Origin: Oscillospiraceae bacterium
GTDB taxonomy: Bacteria; Bacillota; Clostridia; Oscillospirales; Ruminococcaceae
Assembly: GCA_021769725.1 (NCBI GenBank)
Contig: JAETSI010000004.1
Location: 62,001 to 126,000, forward strand
DNA: 64,000 bases
Direction of reading: 5' to 3'
Shown here in pieces: positions 51,289 through 59,327 of this stretch; position 1 is the first letter of the stretch, and each line of letters starts with the position of its first letter. Made by a program: the position numbers and the translations under genes. The notes beneath the pieces were generated by a model. The model did no database searches. It saw only the letters and a program-made list of their open reading frames with translations, and was not told where the DNA came from.

Positions 51289-51350
51289 CAAGAAATTTTG
51301 CAGATAAATAGCAAAATATGTCTTATGCATCCTATTCTTAAACTGATAAT

Positions 51351-51391
51351 AAAAAACTTCCCCCATGAATAATCTCACAGGGGATTTTTTT
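51351..51391 (-). terminator. Terminator of rpsT
   Basis: TCCCC and GGGGGA arms with A7 and T6 flanks and a 15-nt loop, just after the rpsT stop. Confidence 0.75.
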
Positions 51392-51411
51392 GCTGTATTT
51401 TAAAAGACATT

Positions 51412-51672
51412 TCAGTCAGCAGCATTGAGCTTCTTAGCAAGCTGAGACTTCTTTCTTGCAGCTGCATTCTTATGCATAAGACCCTTTGCACAAGCCTGGT
51501 CAACTCTCTTGATAGCTACTCTGATAGCCTCTTCCTTGTTTGCAGCACCTGTGGCAACAGCAATATCAGCCTTCTTGAGCATTGTCTTGAGATTAGACTT
51601 TCTTGCCTTATTAGCAGCAGCCTTTGTCTTGTTTACCTTAACTCTCTTCTTTGCAGATTTGATATTTGGCAT
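51412..51672 (-). CDS. rpsT: 30S ribosomal protein S20
   Basis: An 86-residue S20: MPNIKSAKKRVKVNKTKAAA, NLKTMLKKADIAVATG, and HKNAAARKKSQLAKKLNA. It binds 16S rRNA in 30S assembly. ATG 51672 with AAGGAGGTG is the clear start; the open frame upstream only crosses the leader. The divergent rpsT-gpr arrangement is the same as in Bacillus. The leader forms three hairpins. Confidence 0.97.
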   Translation of the reverse strand: MPNIKSAKKRVKVNKTKAAANKARKSNLKTMLKKADIAVATGAANKEEAIRVAIKRVDQACAKGLMHKNAAARKKSQLAKKLNAAD

Positions 51673-51694
51673 TTTGTTACACCTCCTTGAACTC

Positions 51695-51781
51695 TGCGGA
51701 ATGTATACTTTTCCGCATTTTGCAGATAATAGAGCACATATAGGTTTTATATGCTCCCGATAAGTGCAACGCACACTTATC
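51695..51781 (-). other. Structured 5' leader of rpsT
   Basis: Three hairpins in a row on the minus strand: GATAAGTG/CACTTATC (51759-51781), GAGCATATA/TATATGTGCTC (51732-51755), and TGCGGAA/TTCCGCA (51695-51717). They lie between the start point and the ribosome site and may be where S20 represses its own translation (inference). Confidence 0.6.
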
Positions 51782-51798
51782 ATACTGAGACATTATTT

Positions 51799-51827
51799 AT
51801 TATAACATTTTTCTTATTGATTTTCAA
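51799..51827 (-). promoter_or_regulatory. Promoter of rpsT
   Basis: TTGAAA (51822-51827), 17 bp, TATAAT (51799-51804) on the minus strand. Confidence 0.82.
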
Positions 51828-51907
51828 TAGGCAAAACCAAAAATTTTTCGATATTTTTTTCATTCATTTATTGCAATATATACAAATATTTCTTTATGGA
51901 GGTAATT

Positions 51908-52753
51908 ATGTATCGTACTGATCTTGCAGTTGAAAGCTTTTCTGACCGTTCGCTGCCGAAAGGCGTACACCGCCGGACACGTGGAGAATCCTTCAGTATA
52001 ACCGAAATTGTTATTGACGACGACAGCTGCCTTGACTCCCTCGGAAAGGGAAAAGGTAAGTATATCACCCTTGAAGGTTCAAGTCTGAGCCGCTTCTCCG
52101 ACGACTATGAACAGATGACCCTGGAACTTGCCGGAGAAATCAGAAATCTGATACCGGACGGCGAGATCCTTGTTGCCGGTCTTGGAAACAATGATATAAC
52201 CCCGGATGCCCTCGGGCCGCAGGTTACTGCCAAGATCCTTGCTACCCGTCATCTCCGTGACGAACTGGACAGCGAGGAAGAACAGTTTCTGACTTCTCTC
52301 CGCCCCGTCAGCGCTTTTGCCGGCGGAGTTCTCGGTCAGACGGGTATAGAGACGTCTGAAATGGTCAGAGCTATTGTTCAGCAAATACATCCTGCCGGAA
52401 TAATCGTCGTAGATGCTCTTGCCTGTTCTGATATAAGCCGCCTGGGAACTACCATACAAATATCCGACTCCGGGATTTCCCCCGGCAGCGGCGTCTCCAA
52501 CGCACGAAAGGAACTTTCAGAAAAGATCTTCGGCATCCCCGTTATAGCCATAGGCGTTCCGACTGTTGTGGATATGCATACCATTGTGCGCAGTCTCACC
52601 GGACGTGCCCCCGAAAGGGAAACTCCCAATATGATGGTGACTCCACGTGATATAGACCGCCTTACAGAAAGAGCCTCACAGCTTATAGCTTTCGGTATCA
52701 ATCTTGCTCTCCAGCCTGATATGACACTCGACGACGTCCGTGGGCTTTTCTGA
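51908..52753 (+). CDS. gpr: Germination protease GPR
   Basis: A 281-residue spore protease that degrades small acid-soluble proteins when a spore germinates. It shows MYRTDLAVES, VAGLGNNDITPDALGP, GVLGQTGIETSE, VVDALACSDISRLGTTIQIS, GSGVSNARKELS and GVPTVVD; these include the conserved Asp residues of the aspartic-type mechanism. ATG 51908 with GGAGG 4-5 nt upstream is chosen (an ATG at 51896 overlaps that site). Its presence implies at least ancestral spore formation. Confidence 0.95.
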   Translation: MYRTDLAVESFSDRSLPKGVHRRTRGESFSITEIVIDDDSCLDSLGKGKGKYITLEGSSLSRFSDDYEQMTLELAGEIRNLIPDGEILVAGLGNNDITPDALGPQVTAKILATRHLRDELDSEEEQFLTSLRPVSAFAGGVLGQTGIETSEMVRAIVQQIHPAGIIVVDALACSDISRLGTTIQISDSGISPGSGVSNARKELSEKIFGIPVIAIGVPTVVDMHTIVRSLTGRAPERETPNMMVTPRDIDRLTERASQLIAFGINLALQPDMTLDDVRGLF

Positions 52754-52755
52754 TA

Positions 52756-52804
52756 TGTGGGGACTATGTGGGGACGCCGTCCCCACACCCCTGCCAAAGG
52801 GAAG
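52756..52804 (-). repeat. Composite palindromic repeat, copy 8, short
   Basis: GTGGGGACTAT then GTGGGGACGCCGTCCCCAC, CCCCTGCCAAAGGG. Only the GC-rich hairpin and the first arm of the second remain. The duplicated ATGTGGGGAC suggests slippage or a nested copy. It follows the gpr stop by 2 nt. Confidence 0.75.
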
Positions 52805-52847
52805 TAAGGAAACATATTCCACTCATAAAAGACAGGCTCTTATAAGC

Positions 52848-52880
52848 AAAAAAGACTCAAGTTGTACCTTGAGTCTTTTT
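52848..52880. terminator. Bidirectional terminator between gpr and the SleB-like gene
   Basis: AAAAGACTCAAG (52850-52861) and CTTGAGTCTTTT (52868-52879), 12 bp, with A and T flanks, between convergent genes. Confidence 0.93.
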
Positions 52881-52892
52881 ATGTACTTTTTA

Positions 52893-53828
52893 TTAGCGAA
52901 AGTAATTTCTTATTCCGTCACCGTAGAAACTCATATATCCCTGAGTAAAGGAATCAGGTTCGGTGAAATAAAGTCTTACAGCTTCCTTGACGGATTCTGT
53001 AACATATCCTGAATATGTTCCGAGATTAACATATGCGCTGCTTCCCGAGAACTGATACGGCTGCGTAAGAACGCCGTAAATCGTATTCGGATAAAGAGGA
53101 CTGTAAACTCTGTTCATTACAACCTCTGCAACATAAGCCTTTTCATAGGAACCTATCCAGTGAGATCCTGCTTCATGTGCAACAACGTTGCAGAGAAGAA
53201 TAAAATCACTTTCAGAAATAGGAAGTCCGGAAACCGGTGAATCAGGAACGGTAGCGACCACGTCTTCTGTTGCCGGCTCTGTGTCCGGTTCTGAATACTC
53301 TTCCGTTGTCGTTTCTGCCTCCGGTTCGGTAACTGTTTCTGGTTCCGTTGGCTGTTCATAATTTGTTTCGGGTGTTGTAACTGGTGTTTCGGGTTCATTG
53401 TAAACCGTTGTTGTTGGAGGTTCTGTCCACTGCCAGTCATAATTTTCGGTTGTACATGCAGTAGTCGGAACAGCCGACACTGCCTGGGTAGTTACTTGCA
53501 ATGTAGTCTCTGTTACAGACTGAAATGTTTCTGCAACTGCTTCGGCAGCCGTAGCAGTATCTGCCGATGTTGCAATATAGGAAAGTTTTACAGCATTCGC
53601 TGTTTTTTTGATTGTTTCTGTTTTCTCCTTTGCTGGCTCTGTTATTGCGGTTTTGTTCTCTTCAGAAGTTTCAGCAGTCAGTGTCATACCGTTGTAAGCG
53701 GGCTCTACAATTTCAAAATTATCTCTTGTACTTACCTGAGGTGCTGCATTATATGCAACAGCTCCGCCGCCTATTAAACAAGCAGTGATTACGCCGAAGA
53801 CACTTGCTGCAAGTTTAGCTTCTCTCAT
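52893..53828 (-). CDS. SleB-like cell wall hydrolase (Hydrolase_2)
   Basis: A 311-residue secreted or anchored protein. An N-terminal hydrophobic segment (LAASVFGVITACLIGGGAVA) is followed by a Thr/Pro/Glu-rich linker of about 170 residues and a C-terminal lytic domain (LLCNVVAHEAGSHW, KAYVAEVVMNRVYSPLYP) with the conserved catalytic Glu in HEAGS. The family includes the spore cortex-lytic SleB and vegetative CwlJ-like enzymes. No LysM or SPOR domain. A spore role is possible given gpr next door, but the linker suggests surface display. Confidence 0.87.
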   Translation of the reverse strand: MREAKLAASVFGVITACLIGGGAVAYNAAPQVSTRDNFEIVEPAYNGMTLTAETSEENKTAITEPAKEKTETIKKTANAVKLSYIATSADTATAAEAVAETFQSVTETTLQVTTQAVSAVPTTACTTENYDWQWTEPPTTTVYNEPETPVTTPETNYEQPTEPETVTEPEAETTTEEYSEPDTEPATEDVVATVPDSPVSGLPISESDFILLCNVVAHEAGSHWIGSYEKAYVAEVVMNRVYSPLYPNTIYGVLTQPYQFSGSSAYVNLGTYSGYVTESVKEAVRLYFTEPDSFTQGYMSFYGDGIRNYFR

Positions 53829-53885
53829 CAGCTCATCCTTTCAATAAATTAAGCATTGCGTTTTCCCCTTTGTGGGGTCTTATAA

Positions 53886-53914
53886 ATGATAACATATCTG
53901 GCAGAAAATATCAA
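53886..53914 (-). promoter_or_regulatory. Promoter of the SleB-like gene
   Basis: TTGATA (53909-53914), 17 bp, TATCAT (53886-53891). The short leader starts with a CCCC-ACAAA-GGGG hairpin. It is too short for a c-di-AMP riboswitch, which often precedes such genes. Confidence 0.7.
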
Positions 53915-54287
53915 GGTTTTTAGCAGTTTTTCCATTTAACGCCCAAAAACATAGATATTTTTTACGCAGATTAGTGCAAATCATCACATATTTTGTGTCT
54001 AAAATGTAACTTAATATGCTATATAGTATTAACTAGTCATAATTATAAATAAATAAAAATTACATTTTAGTTACAAATATGTCAGGCTATAAACAACTAT
54101 CTGTATAATCTACTTTAACTTTTTCAATCTGTTATAGGCTTATTTTCGCCGAAAATATTCTCCGGAGCATATTTTCCGCACAGATAACGCTGTTTACCGT
54201 CTTGTAAATTATTATTCAATCAGTTATAAAAAAATGACAATCCGGTAATAATTTATCTGAACAGGCATATTTTCCAAACTGTCAGAC
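53915..54287. other. AT-rich spacer with an 11-bp inverted repeat
   Basis: No gene is visible. CTAAAATGTAA (53999-54009) and TTACATTTTAG (54060-54070) are perfect inverted copies 50 nt apart. Otherwise A/T-rich sequence between divergent promoters. Confidence 0.5.
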
Positions 54288-54317
54288 TTCACAATTTTCT
54301 CCTTTAAAACATATAAT
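54288..54317 (+). promoter_or_regulatory. Promoter of ytaF
   Basis: TTCACA (54288-54293), 18 bp, TATAAT (54312-54317). The -10 overlaps an ATG at 54316, so the GTG at 54346 is the likely start. Confidence 0.6.
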
Positions 54318-54345
54318 GAATTACAAAAAGAAGGAGGAGATATCT

Positions 54346-54963
54346 GTGGAAAATGCCATTTTTCTTGCTGTTATTGTCAGTCTGGACACATATCTGGCGG
54401 CGGCGGCATATCGCAACAGCGGAATACGCATTCCTGTTCTGTCAGCTGCGGTCATAAACCTGATAAGCGGTGCAGTTTTATGGCTGTCGCTGAGTTTTTC
54501 CGGATTTTTGAGCCAATATGTTTCAGCAGGACTTTTTCACGTTCTGAGTACGGTTATTCTGACTTTTATAGGCGCTATGACTATCTTTAAAAGTCTTGTG
54601 AGAATATTGACGGGGAAGCTGTCTGAAAGAGGAGAATTCTCCCTTAAAATGGGGAAAAGTCCTATCGTGCTCAAATTATATCTTGATGATACTGCGGCTG
54701 ATTTTGACAATTCAAAAGTTCTTTCTCCAGGGGAGGCGGTCATATTCGCTCTTGCAAGCTCTCTCGATTCTGCGGCGGTCGGAATAAGCTGCGGATTTAC
54801 AGATATATCCGCTTTTACGGTCGTTTTTCTGGCTGTTATATTCGGATTCGGAGCAATCATTGCAGGCGGAATAACAGGAAAACTTGCAATAGTAAAAAAT
54901 CATGACTATTCATGGGTAGGCGGTTTACTTCTAATAATCTTTGCACTGTTAGTAAACAGGTAA
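54346..54963 (+). CDS. ytaF: YtaF/MntP-like sporulation membrane protein
   Basis: A 205-residue six-helix membrane protein. Two related halves carry AVIVSLDTYLAAAAY and FALASSLDSAAVGISCG, the Asp-containing repeats of the MntP/YtaF family. YtaF is a sporulation membrane protein in Bacillus; MntP exports manganese. The missing YtaF-specific partners leave the exact role open. GTG 54346 with GAAGGAGGAG is chosen. A strong terminator follows. Confidence 0.85.
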   Translation: MENAIFLAVIVSLDTYLAAAAYRNSGIRIPVLSAAVINLISGAVLWLSLSFSGFLSQYVSAGLFHVLSTVILTFIGAMTIFKSLVRILTGKLSERGEFSLKMGKSPIVLKLYLDDTAADFDNSKVLSPGEAVIFALASSLDSAAVGISCGFTDISAFTVVFLAVIFGFGAIIAGGITGKLAIVKNHDYSWVGGLLLIIFALLVNR

Positions 54964-54992
54964 AGGGATTCCATTCGGAATCCCTTTATTTT
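54962..54992. terminator. Terminator after ytaF
   Basis: AAAGGGATTCC-ATTC-GGAATCCCTTT, 11-bp stem, then ATTTTT. Confidence 0.93.
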
Positions 54993-55003
54993 TAACGACA
55001 ATT

Positions 55004-55804
55004 TTATATTATATATTTCACTATCTCCGGCGGATTGAAAAGTCTCAGCTTACCCAGACCGGCAGATACCAGAAGCTTCATATTACAAATAGTATATACT
55101 CCTTTTGAAAATTCAGGTAAAAATTTCCTCTCAGGCGATAATATTCCCATGCCGGCCATCCTTACTGCTCCCCCGTGAACATGACCGCTGAAAGTATATT
55201 TTGCGCCCCACTTTGCGTACTCCCTGCCGTGAAGCGGATTATGCGCCATAAGCCACACCTCGCCGTCCGGACATCTTCCCAGATATCTGTTAAGATCAGT
55301 CTCGGTCACTTTGTCAAGTCTGCTGTATCCGCCTTTTTTCTTATACGTCGAATACGGTTCGCACAACCCGTATATCCTTATTTTCCTTTCGCCTATCATA
55401 ACATCGGCATGATTGTTTTTCAGCAATATTACGTTGGTTCTTTCCAGCATACGATAATAATCAGCTCTGCTTTTCTGACTAAGACTTTGTTCGTGATTTC
55501 CCTCTATCATAAACACGGGAGCTATTTTGCAAAGAGTTTTCAGCGTCTCTCCGGCACAGTGAAAATTTTTGCAGTTCCTTGATACAAGATCGCCGGTTAT
55601 AAGTATTATATCCGGCTTTTCCCGGCGAACCTGATCGCAGAGAAATTGATTATTCCTGCCGAAAGTCCGCTTATGAAGATCAGATATCTGCACTGCACAA
55701 ATATCTTTGCCAAGCTTTTCGCATCGTGTTTTCAGCATTATCGTATTCTCTGCCGCCGCATATACAGCGCCGCAAATCAAAACTTTCTGTATAATTCTTT
55801 TCAC
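55004..55804 (-). CDS. Metallophosphoesterase, YkuE/YaeI type
   Basis: A 266-residue calcineurin-like phosphoesterase with an N-terminal hydrophobic segment and the metal motifs ISDLHKRTFG, ITGDLV, EGNHEQS, MAHNPLHG and FSGHVHGG. The group acts on phosphate esters, in some cases lipid head groups; the substrate here is unknown. It follows gyrA on the minus strand with a 10-nt gap, so it is probably cotranscribed with it. Confidence 0.9.
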   Translation of the reverse strand: MKRIIQKVLICGAVYAAAENTIMLKTRCEKLGKDICAVQISDLHKRTFGRNNQFLCDQVRREKPDIILITGDLVSRNCKNFHCAGETLKTLCKIAPVFMIEGNHEQSLSQKSRADYYRMLERTNVILLKNNHADVMIGERKIRIYGLCEPYSTYKKKGGYSRLDKVTETDLNRYLGRCPDGEVWLMAHNPLHGREYAKWGAKYTFSGHVHGGAVRMAGMGILSPERKFLPEFSKGVYTICNMKLLVSAGLGKLRLFNPPEIVKYII

Positions 55805-55814
55805 TTCTGATTCC

Positions 55815-58442
55815 TTACTCTATATCTTCATCATCAGGCTCTGCTTCTATGATGACTTCATTCTGTTCCTCTAAAGCTGCTTCAGCCTCAGATTCTCTTA
55901 TCTGCTCCTCTGTCAGCTGCTCAACCTTTTCAGTCTCCGCATTATCATCATGCTCGGCACGTGTAAACGCAACTACCTTTGCACCCTCGCTGACTTTCAT
56001 GACACGAACGCCCTTTGCTATTCTTCCCATAATTCTTATATCGCTGGCAAGAATTCTGATTATTATTCCGTCGCTTGAAACAAGGATGATATCATCGTCC
56101 TCGTCAACTATCTTGATTCCGCATACGTATCCACGAACATCGTCAACCTTATAGTTGGTCAGACCGTATCCGCCCCTGTTCTGGATGCGGTAGCTGTCTA
56201 TTTCTGTTCTTTTGCCGTAACCGTTTTCGGTAACGGTGAGAAGTGAAGCTCCCTCACGAACCTTTGCCATTCCTACAACATAATCGCCGTCACGCAGCCT
56301 TATAGCCTTTACTCCGTGAGCCGAACGTGACATTGAACGTCCCTTTTCTTCTTCAATGCAGATAGCCATGCCGTTATGTGTGGCAACAAAGATCTTTTGT
56401 CTGCCGTCGGTCATTCTTACTCCTGCTATCTCGTCGCCCTCGTCAAGACCAATAGCTATAAGTCCGTTCTTGCGGACATTCTTGTAAAGTGACAGGTTCG
56501 ATCTCTTGATCTTTCCGTTCCTCGTGACTATTGTTATATACTTATCCTCACTGAAATCAGTGGTTTTTATCATTGCGGCTATCTTCTCACCCTCTGTAAG
56601 GGGAATAAGATTTATCAGATTGAAACCTCTTGACGCCTTTGATCCGTCCGGAACTTCATAGCATTTCAGCTTATACATAATTCCCTTATTTGAAATGAAC
56701 AGGATATTATCATGAGAACCGCAGATGAACATTTCTTCCACGAAGTCCTCTTCACGCTGTTTCATTCCGGTAATGCCTCTGCCGCCTCTCTTCTGCGTCT
56801 TGTAATCCGCAACCGGCATTCTCTTGATATAGCCGTTGTTGGTGAGAGTGACAACACAGTCCTCCTCGGGAATAAGATCTTCTATATCCACCTCGCCGCT
56901 GACAGATTCAATATCCGTTCTTCTTTTGTCGCTGAACTTTTTGCGGATATTGTCAAGATCGTTCATGATTATCTCATATACACGGTTGATATCTGCCAGT
57001 ATATCCTCATAATCGGATATCTTGGTCAGGATCCCGTACAGTTCGTCGGTAATTTTCTGTCTTTCAAGACCGGTCAGCTGTCCGAGACGCATCTGGACGA
57101 TTGCCTCTGCCTGTTCCTGGGAAAGTCCCGTCTGATGTTCAAGGTGAAGACCTGTAAAATCATACTGGGCACGATCAAGAAGAGCCGACATATCTATATC
57201 CTTAAAACGCTCGATCATGCGCTCTTTTGCTTCTCCGATCGTGGAGCTTGAACGGAGTATGGCAATTACCTCGTCAATATAATCAGCGGCAAGCACGAAT
57301 CCCTGGAGAATATGAGCCCTTTCCAGAGCCTTTCTCAGATCAAATCTTGTTCTGCGCTGAATGACCTCTACCTGAAAATCAAGATAATGCCGGAGCATTT
57401 CTTTAAGGGTAAGTATCTTCGGTACGCCGTTTACCAGAGCAAGCATTATGATGCCGATAGTATCCTGTAACTGGGTAAGAGCAAAAAGTTTGTTCAGCAC
57501 TATCTGCGGAACAGCGTCTCTTTTCAGTTCTATAACAACTCTCATGCCGTCCTTGTCAGATTCGTCACGCAGGTCGTAAAGTCCCTCTATTTTCTTGTCC
57601 CTTGCAAGCTGATTTATGCTTTTGAGAAGTCTTTCTTTTCTCAGCATATAGGGAATTTCATCAATGATTATGCAGTTTCTGCCCTTTATCTCCTCAAAGT
57701 GAGTACGGCTGCGGAGAATAATTTTTCCCTTTCCGGTAGCGTAAGCCGCACGTATTCCGGCTCTGCCCATTACTATTCCGCCGGTGGGGAAGTCAGGACC
57801 CTGGATATGCTCCATAAGCTGTTCAAGGGAACAGTCGGGATCTTCGATAAGCAGACGGAGCGCATCTATTACCTCTCCCAGATTATGGGGAGGAATATTT
57901 GTCGCCATACCGACGGCGATTCCCACAGAACCGTTCACCAGAAGATTAGGAAATCTTGACGGCAGAACGACAGGTTCTTTGAGACGGTCGTCATAGTTGG
58001 ACATAAAGTCAACGGTATCCTTGTTTATATCGGTGAGCATCTCAAGAGTGAGCTTCTCCATTTTCGCCTCGGTATAACGGTAGGCGGCAGGGCCGTCTCC
58101 GTCGATAGAACCGAAGTTTCCGTGACCGTCAACAAGAGGATAGCGCAGGGAGAAATCCTGTGCAAGACGAACGAGAGCATCGTAAACCGATGCGTCTCCG
58201 TGCGGATGATATCGTCCGAGAACGGTTCCGACGGTATCGGCACATTTTCTGTAAGGCTTTTCGGGAGTAAGTCCGTTTTCATGAAGCGTGTACAGAATAC
58301 GTCTGTGTACCGGCTTCAGACCGTCTCTTACATCCGGAAGAGCTCTTGATACGATTACCGACATTGCGTAATGGAGCATGGAATTTTCCATTTCATCCAC
58401 AAGTTCGGTATTAATTACTTTAGAATTATCCTGATAAAGCAA
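55815..58442 (-). CDS. gyrA: DNA gyrase subunit A
   Basis: An 875-residue GyrA. The winged helix with quinolone-determining region reads YHPHGDASVYDALVRLAQDFSL, the catalytic Tyr is in AAYRYTEAKM, and six C-terminal beta-pinwheel blades follow, with the GyrA box in KRGGRGITGMKQR. The acidic tail (EAEPDDEDIE) is long. With GyrB it adds negative supercoils. The start is TTG 58442, with GGAGG 9 nt upstream. A YcxB-like gene separates it from gyrB. Confidence 0.97.
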   Translation of the reverse strand: MLYQDNSKVINTELVDEMENSMLHYAMSVIVSRALPDVRDGLKPVHRRILYTLHENGLTPEKPYRKCADTVGTVLGRYHPHGDASVYDALVRLAQDFSLRYPLVDGHGNFGSIDGDGPAAYRYTEAKMEKLTLEMLTDINKDTVDFMSNYDDRLKEPVVLPSRFPNLLVNGSVGIAVGMATNIPPHNLGEVIDALRLLIEDPDCSLEQLMEHIQGPDFPTGGIVMGRAGIRAAYATGKGKIILRSRTHFEEIKGRNCIIIDEIPYMLRKERLLKSINQLARDKKIEGLYDLRDESDKDGMRVVIELKRDAVPQIVLNKLFALTQLQDTIGIIMLALVNGVPKILTLKEMLRHYLDFQVEVIQRRTRFDLRKALERAHILQGFVLAADYIDEVIAILRSSSTIGEAKERMIERFKDIDMSALLDRAQYDFTGLHLEHQTGLSQEQAEAIVQMRLGQLTGLERQKITDELYGILTKISDYEDILADINRVYEIIMNDLDNIRKKFSDKRRTDIESVSGEVDIEDLIPEEDCVVTLTNNGYIKRMPVADYKTQKRGGRGITGMKQREEDFVEEMFICGSHDNILFISNKGIMYKLKCYEVPDGSKASRGFNLINLIPLTEGEKIAAMIKTTDFSEDKYITIVTRNGKIKRSNLSLYKNVRKNGLIAIGLDEGDEIAGVRMTDGRQKIFVATHNGMAICIEEEKGRSMSRSAHGVKAIRLRDGDYVVGMAKVREGASLLTVTENGYGKRTEIDSYRIQNRGGYGLTNYKVDDVRGYVCGIKIVDEDDDIILVSSDGIIIRILASDIRIMGRIAKGVRVMKVSEGAKVVAFTRAEHDDNAETEKVEQLTEEQIRESEAEAALEEQNEVIIEAEPDDEDIE

Positions 58443-58475
58443 TGTTTTTTCCTCCGTTTATTCAATAATGCTGTT

Positions 58476-59045
58476 TTACCCGGCATTATCCGTTTTTCTG
58501 ACAATTTCAAGCTCATCCTCGGAAAAGCCTGTTTTCGGCAGTATATAGAATATTTTCCTGTCCTGCAAAAGCAGAAAGAATTCTTCGTATTCAAGCAGTC
58601 TGTAATTTTCGTTTGTATTTATTCTGGTTTTCTCCGGAAGTCCCGGAGCTTCGGAAACGTCATCGTCCGTTTCCTCATCCGGTTCTTCTTCCTCCTCTGT
58701 TCCGTCGTCAACAGTAAATATATCAATAAATCCGCCACCTATGCCTATCTTGTAAACGGGGTTTCCCATATCACGCACCGTTTCAACTGTGCGCATTCTT
58801 ATAAAACGGGGTGTATGCCATTCACGGAAAGCAAAGGCAAGGCATATCACAATAAGCAGATAGACTATCGTATTGTCAGGCTGCTTTACCGCTGCATATA
58901 CGAAATCTGCGGCAAGAAACAGGAACAGTCCCATAAACAAGTAACTCTTGGGATATACAAATTTTTTCTGATATGTCCTGTAAGCTTTCTCAAATAAATC
59001 CGGCGGAACGGTATATTCTTTCTCCAGATCGTAGTTTTCTTCCAT
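58476..59045 (-). CDS. YcxB-like membrane protein
   Basis: A 189-residue protein with two adjacent membrane helices (YLFMGLFLFLAADFVYAAV; TIVYLLIVICLAFAF), a soluble region, an acidic insert (EEEEEPDEETDDDVSE) and the YcxB-type end LLEYEEFFLLLQDRKIFYIL. Function unknown. ATG 59045 follows AAGGAAGGA; the longer frame begins at 59069 without a site. It sits between gyrB (repeat copy 9 in the 280-bp gap) and gyrA, where many relatives have no gene. Confidence 0.75.
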   Translation of the reverse strand: MEENYDLEKEYTVPPDLFEKAYRTYQKKFVYPKSYLFMGLFLFLAADFVYAAVKQPDNTIVYLLIVICLAFAFREWHTPRFIRMRTVETVRDMGNPVYKIGIGGGFIDIFTVDDGTEEEEEPDEETDDDVSEAPGLPEKTRINTNENYRLLEYEEFFLLLQDRKIFYILPKTGFSEDELEIVRKTDNAG

Positions 59046-59069
59046 TTTCATTCCTTCCTTGATAATCAT

Positions 59070-59316
59070 ATCAACGAATTAGTGGGTACTCTATCTCTAT
59101 TCTCCCTCCCAAAGGATTTTTTCTCTATGGACATTCACTCTAATTAATTTTATTATCCCTTTATGGGGTAATAAAATTAATTAATAATGGGTTTCCAAAG
59201 GGTCACTCCCCACAATGTGGGGAGATGTCACGAAGTGACAGAGGGGACGGGCGCCAGTTAGGCGGATTCCCCCTTTGGCAGGGGTGTGGGGACAGCGTCC
59301 CCACTTTATGTCGCTG
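59070..59316 (+). repeat. Composite palindromic repeat, copy 9, full length with nested cassette
   Basis: It has the AT-rich hairpin AATTAATTTTATTATCCC-TTTAT and its complement (17 of 18 paired), GGGTTTCCAAAGGG, a nested cassette of about 70 bp (ACTCCCCACAATGTGGGGAG, ATGTCACGAAGTGACAG, AGGGGACGGGCGCC), then CCCCCTTTGGCAGGGG and a perfect GTGGGGACAGCGTCCCCAC hairpin. The nested cassette is inverted relative to that in copy 5. The element fills the gyrB to YcxB-like gap. Confidence 0.9.
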
Positions 59317-59327
59317 ATACCGATTAA

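Noticed and set aside
53829..53914. c-di-AMP riboswitch before the SleB-like gene
   Set aside because: Such switches need well over 100 nt; the leader here is about 50 nt with a single small hairpin.
54316..54345. ATG 54316 as ytaF start
   Set aside because: It overlaps the -10 box; GTG 54346 follows a strong GAAGGAGGAG site.
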